NCBI GenBank assembly: GCA_016841745.1
Contig: JAENYO010000005.1
Coordinates: 185,616-249,615, forward strand
Source: Acetomicrobium hydrogeniformans
Lineage (GTDB): Bacteria > Synergistota > Synergistia > Synergistales > JAFGMB01
Direction: 5' to 3'
Length of the DNA: 64,000 nucleotides
The position numbers were made by a program, and so were the translations under genes. This document shows, in pieces, positions 60,732-64,000 of the stretch. Each line of letters opens with the position of its first letter. Position 1 is the first letter of the stretch. The notes beneath the pieces are model-generated. The model was not told the DNA's origin. It saw only the letters and a list, made by a program, of their open reading frames with translations, and made no database searches.

Positions 60732-60759
60732 AATGGAACCTCCAGATAGTTCAGACATG

Positions 60760-60775
60760 TGAATATATATATTCA
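60760..60775. promoter_or_regulatory. 16-bp AT palindrome upstream of ppk1
   Basis: TGAATATATATATTCA is perfectly palindromic and lies 28 bases before the ppk1 start codon, within a likely promoter region. It could be an operator. Confidence 0.4.
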
Positions 60776-61020
60776 AACAACATATAAACTTAATTATCAT
60801 TCTAACTCATTATATCGCTATTTGTTGCCAGTTTAAACAACTAGAGGGAGTACGAAGAGCCTACGAAATGGTAAAAGAATAAATATATCGGGTTTTCAAC
60901 CCCAAACTCTGTTTTATTTCCATTTTAATAATCTGGATCTGAAGGTTGGAAAAAATGAAATGAAAGTCTGTTAAAGGAGATATAGACCCTTCAATTCAGA
61001 TGTTTTTATAAAAAGGGCCT

Positions 61021-61044
61021 TAAGGATCATTGTAATTATCCTTA
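61021..61044. promoter_or_regulatory. inverted repeat upstream of the FadL-like gene
   Basis: TAAGGAT (61021-61027) and ATCCTTA (61038-61044) are separated by ten bases, 64 bases before the gene start. It may be an operator or part of an untranslated leader. The rest of 60776-61107 is AT-rich, with no other feature recognised. Confidence 0.35.
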
Positions 61045-61107
61045 TATAGCAATAAAATGTTAGAGTAATAAATAGTGATATGGTTTATGTTCGAAAGGCA
61101 GGATCGA

Positions 61108-61956
61108 ATGAAAAAGCTGCTTTCTGTGTTTTTGTTTGTATTTTTTCTGTCTATATTTTCGCCTCTGCCCTCTTTTTCGAAGGAGAGTGCAGATATGGGT
61201 CTTTCTTTACCCTGGTCCTGGATGTACAGTACCATATCTGCTGTAAATGAAGGCTTCCAGATAATTTCCCTGGAGGGTAACGACAAAGTGGATCTTTTCC
61301 TTATCCCTCTTCAGAGACGGGAGGGGGATATCCCTGAAATCTGGCATATGGGCCTTTCCATGAAGAAGGGAGACAACCTTTCCATGGGTATTTCCTGGTC
61401 TGGAAGGTTCGGGGAAGAGGAAATTACGGGCCCCCGGGATGAGAGTTACATTGAAAACAGGATCCCATGGGGAACTTATGGAGCAATGGCCTGGAAAGAA
61501 AGCATGGAGATCCCTCAAACCCTTCAGTGGGGCATCTTTTACCAGCCGAAATCAGACCTGGTTGCCGAAGCAGGTCTTTCCTATACACAATGGAGCAAAT
61601 ACAGCACGGATAATAATTTCTCCTTAAATTACGGAAATCAGGCACTTCAGGATACCCTGGGAATACAGCTTGGTCTGATTTACAGCCTCAATCAGACCAT
61701 GAATATTCAGGCAGGATACATTTTTGACCCCTCGCCTCTTGGCGGAGGTTCTTCCTTCCAGGGCTATACTCCCTATGACAGGCACATCCTTCGATTCGGG
61801 ACCGGATTTCGGAGGGGAGAACTTGACATGAGCCTTTCATACATGTTTTTACTCTATGAAAATAGCGGCCAGCAGACAGGCAGTTCTGCCTCTGATCCCT
61901 TCATGGACGAGGAAGATGCCAATCAGCTGGAACTGAAGGTTAAGTACAGGTTTTAA
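61108..61956 (+). CDS. short FadL-like outer-membrane beta-barrel protein
   Basis: The 282-residue product has a signal peptide (MKKLLSVFLFVFFLS...SFSKE) and alternating beta strands, and it ends in KYRF, the C-terminal Phe typical of outer-membrane barrels. Segments such as GLSYTQWSKYS, IQAGYIFDPSPLGG and YDRHILRFGTGFRRGELDMSLSYMF recall the last half of FadL/TodX hydrophobic-substrate channels. It is much shorter than FadL (about 430 residues) and lacks the usual N-terminal hatch. Eleven in-frame codons upstream of ATG 61108 were not included. Confidence 0.65.
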   Translation: MKKLLSVFLFVFFLSIFSPLPSFSKESADMGLSLPWSWMYSTISAVNEGFQIISLEGNDKVDLFLIPLQRREGDIPEIWHMGLSMKKGDNLSMGISWSGRFGEEEITGPRDESYIENRIPWGTYGAMAWKESMEIPQTLQWGIFYQPKSDLVAEAGLSYTQWSKYSTDNNFSLNYGNQALQDTLGIQLGLIYSLNQTMNIQAGYIFDPSPLGGGSSFQGYTPYDRHILRFGTGFRRGELDMSLSYMFLLYENSGQQTGSSASDPFMDEEDANQLELKVKYRF

Positions 61957-62051
61957 ATATATCCCTCCATTGTTTTCTTTTAAAATAAGGCAAAAATGCA
62001 ATTATGCCTTGTAAAATAAGAATACTTAAGTATAATACCTCGTATATAAAG

Positions 62052-62070
62052 GTAATAAAGTTTTTATTAC
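62052..62070. promoter_or_regulatory. inverted repeat before the Lrp/AsnC gene
   Basis: GTAATAAA (62052-62059) and TTTATTAC (62063-62070) are separated by three bases, 21 bases before the start codon. Its position suits autoregulation by the Lrp-type protein that follows. Confidence 0.45.
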
Positions 62071-62091
62071 TATTAAAGCGAGGTATTTAAT

Positions 62092-62556
62092 ATGGATTTA
62101 ATTGACAGGCAGATCCTGAAAGAACTCATGTCCAATGGAAGGATAACACTGGCGGAGCTTTCGGATAAACTGGGTCTTTCTTCCCCAAGTCTCTCGGAGA
62201 GGATCAGAAAACTTGAAAAACAGAAAATTATTAAAGGTTTTACTGTCATTATCGATCCTGAAAAGACAGGTTTCCCCCTCCTTTCTTTTCTTGCTGTCAC
62301 CCTGGAAAGGCCCTCTGACCGGGAGATCTTTCTCAAGCTCATTTCTGAAATGGATGAAGTCCTCGAATGCCACCATATAGCAGGAGACTTTGATTATCTC
62401 ATCAAGGTCAGATGCAGAAATACGGCCCATCTTGAAGACATAATAAGCAACAGGCTCAAATCACTTGAAGGGATCGCACGCACAAGGACAATGATCGCCC
62501 TTTCCACCGTCAAGGAAAGCTTCTCCAAGCCCCTGGAAGGTGAAATTGAACGATGA
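62092..62556 (+). CDS. Lrp/AsnC family transcriptional regulator
   Basis: The 154-residue product has an N-terminal helix-turn-helix (DLIDRQILKELMSNGRITLAELSDKLGLSSPSLSERIRKLEKQKIIKGF) and a C-terminal RAM-type ligand domain (VLECHHIAGDFDYLIKVRC). Such proteins sense amino acids and often control an exporter. The LysE gene starts inside its stop (ATGA), supporting that here. GAGG lies eight bases before ATG 62092. Confidence 0.92.
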   Translation: MDLIDRQILKELMSNGRITLAELSDKLGLSSPSLSERIRKLEKQKIIKGFTVIIDPEKTGFPLLSFLAVTLERPSDREIFLKLISEMDEVLECHHIAGDFDYLIKVRCRNTAHLEDIISNRLKSLEGIARTRTMIALSTVKESFSKPLEGEIER

Positions 62557-63179
62557 TCTTTCTCTTTTTGAAGGGGGCTCTCATGGGTTTTTCCATCGCC
62601 GCTCCCGTGGGGCCCATCGGAGTGCTGTGTATAAGAAGGACCCTCTCCCATGGAATGTTGAACGGTCTTGTATCCGGCCTGGGGGCAGCGACCGCTGACG
62701 GCTGTTACGGCATTATCGCTGCTGCGGGGCTTACCACCCTTTCTTCTCTCCTCGTTGATAATCAGGTTCTTTTAAGAGTTGCAGGAGGTGCCTTTCTGCT
62801 CTACCTGGGCATGAAAACTCTTTTTTCAAAACCCTCAACTACAACTTTTGGAGATGACAGGCCTCAGCCCGGAGAACTTGTGAAAGCCTACTCTTCCATA
62901 TTTGCCCTCACCATGACCAATCCCATGACCATAATAAGTTTTACGGCCATCTTCGCTGGCCTGGGCATCGGGTCTTCTGCCGGGAGCATTGGCGGTGCCG
63001 TGATAATGGTGGCCGGGGTGTTCTGCGGCTCTGCTGCCTGGTGGCTGATACTCAGCGGCACCTTCGGCTTTGTCCGAAGTAAGGTAAACCAGGGGATGAT
63101 GATGTGGGTCAACAGGGTGTCGGGGGTAGTGATAAGCACCTTCGGGGTGCTTGCACTGATTTCTGTGAAGATCGGGTAA
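62553..63179 (+). CDS. LysE family amino-acid exporter
   Basis: The 208-residue membrane protein has the LysE/RhtB signature near its start (GFSIAAPVGPIGVLCIRRTL) and TMTNPMTIISFTAIFAGLG in the middle, with five to six membrane helices. It probably exports an amino acid. It is translationally coupled to the Lrp-type gene by a four-base overlap. Confidence 0.92.
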   Translation: MIFLFLKGALMGFSIAAPVGPIGVLCIRRTLSHGMLNGLVSGLGAATADGCYGIIAAAGLTTLSSLLVDNQVLLRVAGGAFLLYLGMKTLFSKPSTTTFGDDRPQPGELVKAYSSIFALTMTNPMTIISFTAIFAGLGIGSSAGSIGGAVIMVAGVFCGSAAWWLILSGTFGFVRSKVNQGMMMWVNRVSGVVISTFGVLALISVKIG

Positions 63180-63717
63180 CTGCGGAGGAATCCAAAATCC
63201 AAAATAGGCAATCAAAAATTGATTCACCGCAAAGGCGCCAAGGCCGCAAGGAAATCCGCCATAACCCACCTAAATAACCCGGGGACGGTCGGACCTTTGG
63301 CCCTTAAAAATCCCTGTTCTACTGTGCAAAATGGTGGATCCGATTTTGCACGAGAAAACATTAGATTCTCTTTTGTAGGAAGGGCTTCAGCCCATCAAAA
63401 ATGTCTCTTAACCTGAAATCGATTTACCGCAGGGGAAAAGATACCCCATAAACCTTTTCACCACTGAGGACACGGAGGAAGATCTGAGGAAACCAAGATC
63501 AAAACAAAAGTCAAGATATATTTTACCGCAGAGGACGCAGAGGACTCTACGAGTCTACGCAGAGGAAAAGCCAACCCTGAGGAAAACATGAGGAAACCCA
63601 TAAACATTGAGTTTCATTTCGAGCTCAGGTTTTATGTAGGATGGGCTTCAGCCCATCGAAAAGGGGAAATTGTGTAAATCTGATGGGCTTTAAGCCCATT
63701 CGTTTTAAGCGCCAGAT
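63180..63717. repeat. repeat-rich intergenic region
   Basis: No gene is seen in these 538 bases. They contain three GATGGGCT-family palindromes (63375-63396, 63636-63657, 63682-63699), and the TTACCGCAGAGG...GCAGAGG type of simple repeat (63221-63250, 63420-63436, 63521-63567). They also hold a trace of the dispersed element (GACGGTCGGACC near 63284) and a reverse-oriented piece of the AAAATCCAAAAT tail found after the cassette genes. It is a landing place for small repeats. Confidence 0.65.
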
Positions 63718-64000
63718 TCACGAGGTTGTTATGGTTTTACAATCATCTGAAGGTGAAATTTCATTTGGGAGATTTAATATCAATTGGTTAATGGTTTCTG
63801 ATTTTGGGGAATGAATTGCCTGAAATAAATTTAGCGATTTTCGATACATCTCTTCGGCTCGGTCAAGTTCGCCCTTGATCTTATAAAGGACTCCGAGGTT
63901 TCCGTAATTATTTGCCATACCCTCTTTTCGGCCAAGGACCTCGTCGATGGCCAGAGCTTTTCGATACATCTCTTCGGCTCGGTCAAGTTCGCCCTGGGTC
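63718..64000 (-). CDS. TPR-repeat protein, 3' part only
   Basis: The frame is open to the window edge, with the stop TGA at 63718-63720; the start lies outside. The visible residues carry TPR units with near-identical GELDRAEEMYRKAL/S blocks 40 residues apart and NYGNLGVLYKIK. On the DNA level the block at 63840-63873 recurs at 63960-63993 with 120-base spacing. TPRs mediate protein contacts; no other domain is visible in this part. Confidence 0.8.
   Translation of the reverse strand, partial: TQGELDRAEEMYRKALAIDEVLGRKEGMANNYGNLGVLYKIKGELDRAEEMYRKSLNLFQAIHSPKSETINQLILNLPNEISPSDDCKTITTS

Noticed and set aside
1..64000. tRNA, rRNA and insertion-sequence genes
   Set aside because: None were recognised on either strand; no transposase-like ORF or tRNA-like cloverleaf stood out by eye.

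Overview
The window looks like a chromosomal segment of a flagellated, Gram-negative-type anaerobe, most likely a member of the Synergistota. The main evidence is that four consecutive large secreted proteins end in the GGCNAG...FGLLMVPL...RR tail that I know as the Synerg-CTERM sorting signal. A C-terminal-Phe outer-membrane barrel and an LpxH-like hydrolase fit a diderm. The assignment is from recognition only; no database was searched.

Positions 1-37,500 are one long flagellar and chemotaxis block, nearly all on the minus strand. Read in the direction of transcription it runs flgD-flgE-flgL-flhB-fliA-fliE-fliF-fliG-fliH-fliI-fliJ-lytic transglycosylase-fapA-flhA-motB-yvyF-cheA-TPR/propeller protein. 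It continues with two unknown genes, a motE-like gene, flgB-flgC-flgF/G-fliN-cheR-flhF-flhG, two small unknown genes, cheY, cheX and fliP-fliQ-fliR. motA (13.9 kb), an HD-GYP protein (3.8 kb) and a periplasmic-binding-like protein (position 24) are on the plus strand. A sigma-28-type promoter precedes flgD. fliM, fliO, flgK, flagellin, cheB, cheW and receptors are not in the window.

Positions 37.5-42.1 kb hold a GGDEF diguanylate cyclase with an unusual N-terminal half, an LpxH-like metallophosphoesterase with a decayed copy of its 3' end nearby, and a two-domain PPK2.

Positions 42.1-54.4 kb are the most striking part: four tandem cassettes. Each has the same frame: a conserved promoter, a GEMM / c-di-GMP-I riboswitch aptamer, an intrinsic terminator, one large Synerg-CTERM surface protein gene, and a CAAGCCGGGC...GCCCGGCTTG hairpin. 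The cargo differs: two right-handed beta-helix proteins with a common C-terminal domain, one beta-propeller-like repeat protein, and one unrelated protein. By alignment to the Vc2 aptamer, copies 2 and 4 carry G at the ligand-reading position 20 while copies 1 and 3 carry A, and copy 1 also appears to carry U at position 92. This raises the possibility that one array reads more than one cyclic dinucleotide.

Positions 54.6-60.7 kb are a tightly coupled polyphosphate operon (ppk1, CHAD protein, metallophosphoesterase-HD fusion, Ppx/GppA-HD). With the PPK2 gene it brackets the cassette array. The right end has a FadL-like barrel, an Lrp/AsnC regulator coupled to a LysE-family exporter, a repeat-rich intergenic region, and the 3' part of a TPR protein that runs off the edge.

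Taken together, c-di-GMP turnover enzymes (GGDEF, HD-GYP), the flagellar apparatus and riboswitch-controlled surface proteins suggest a motile-to-attached switch in which cyclic dinucleotides set which large surface proteins are made.
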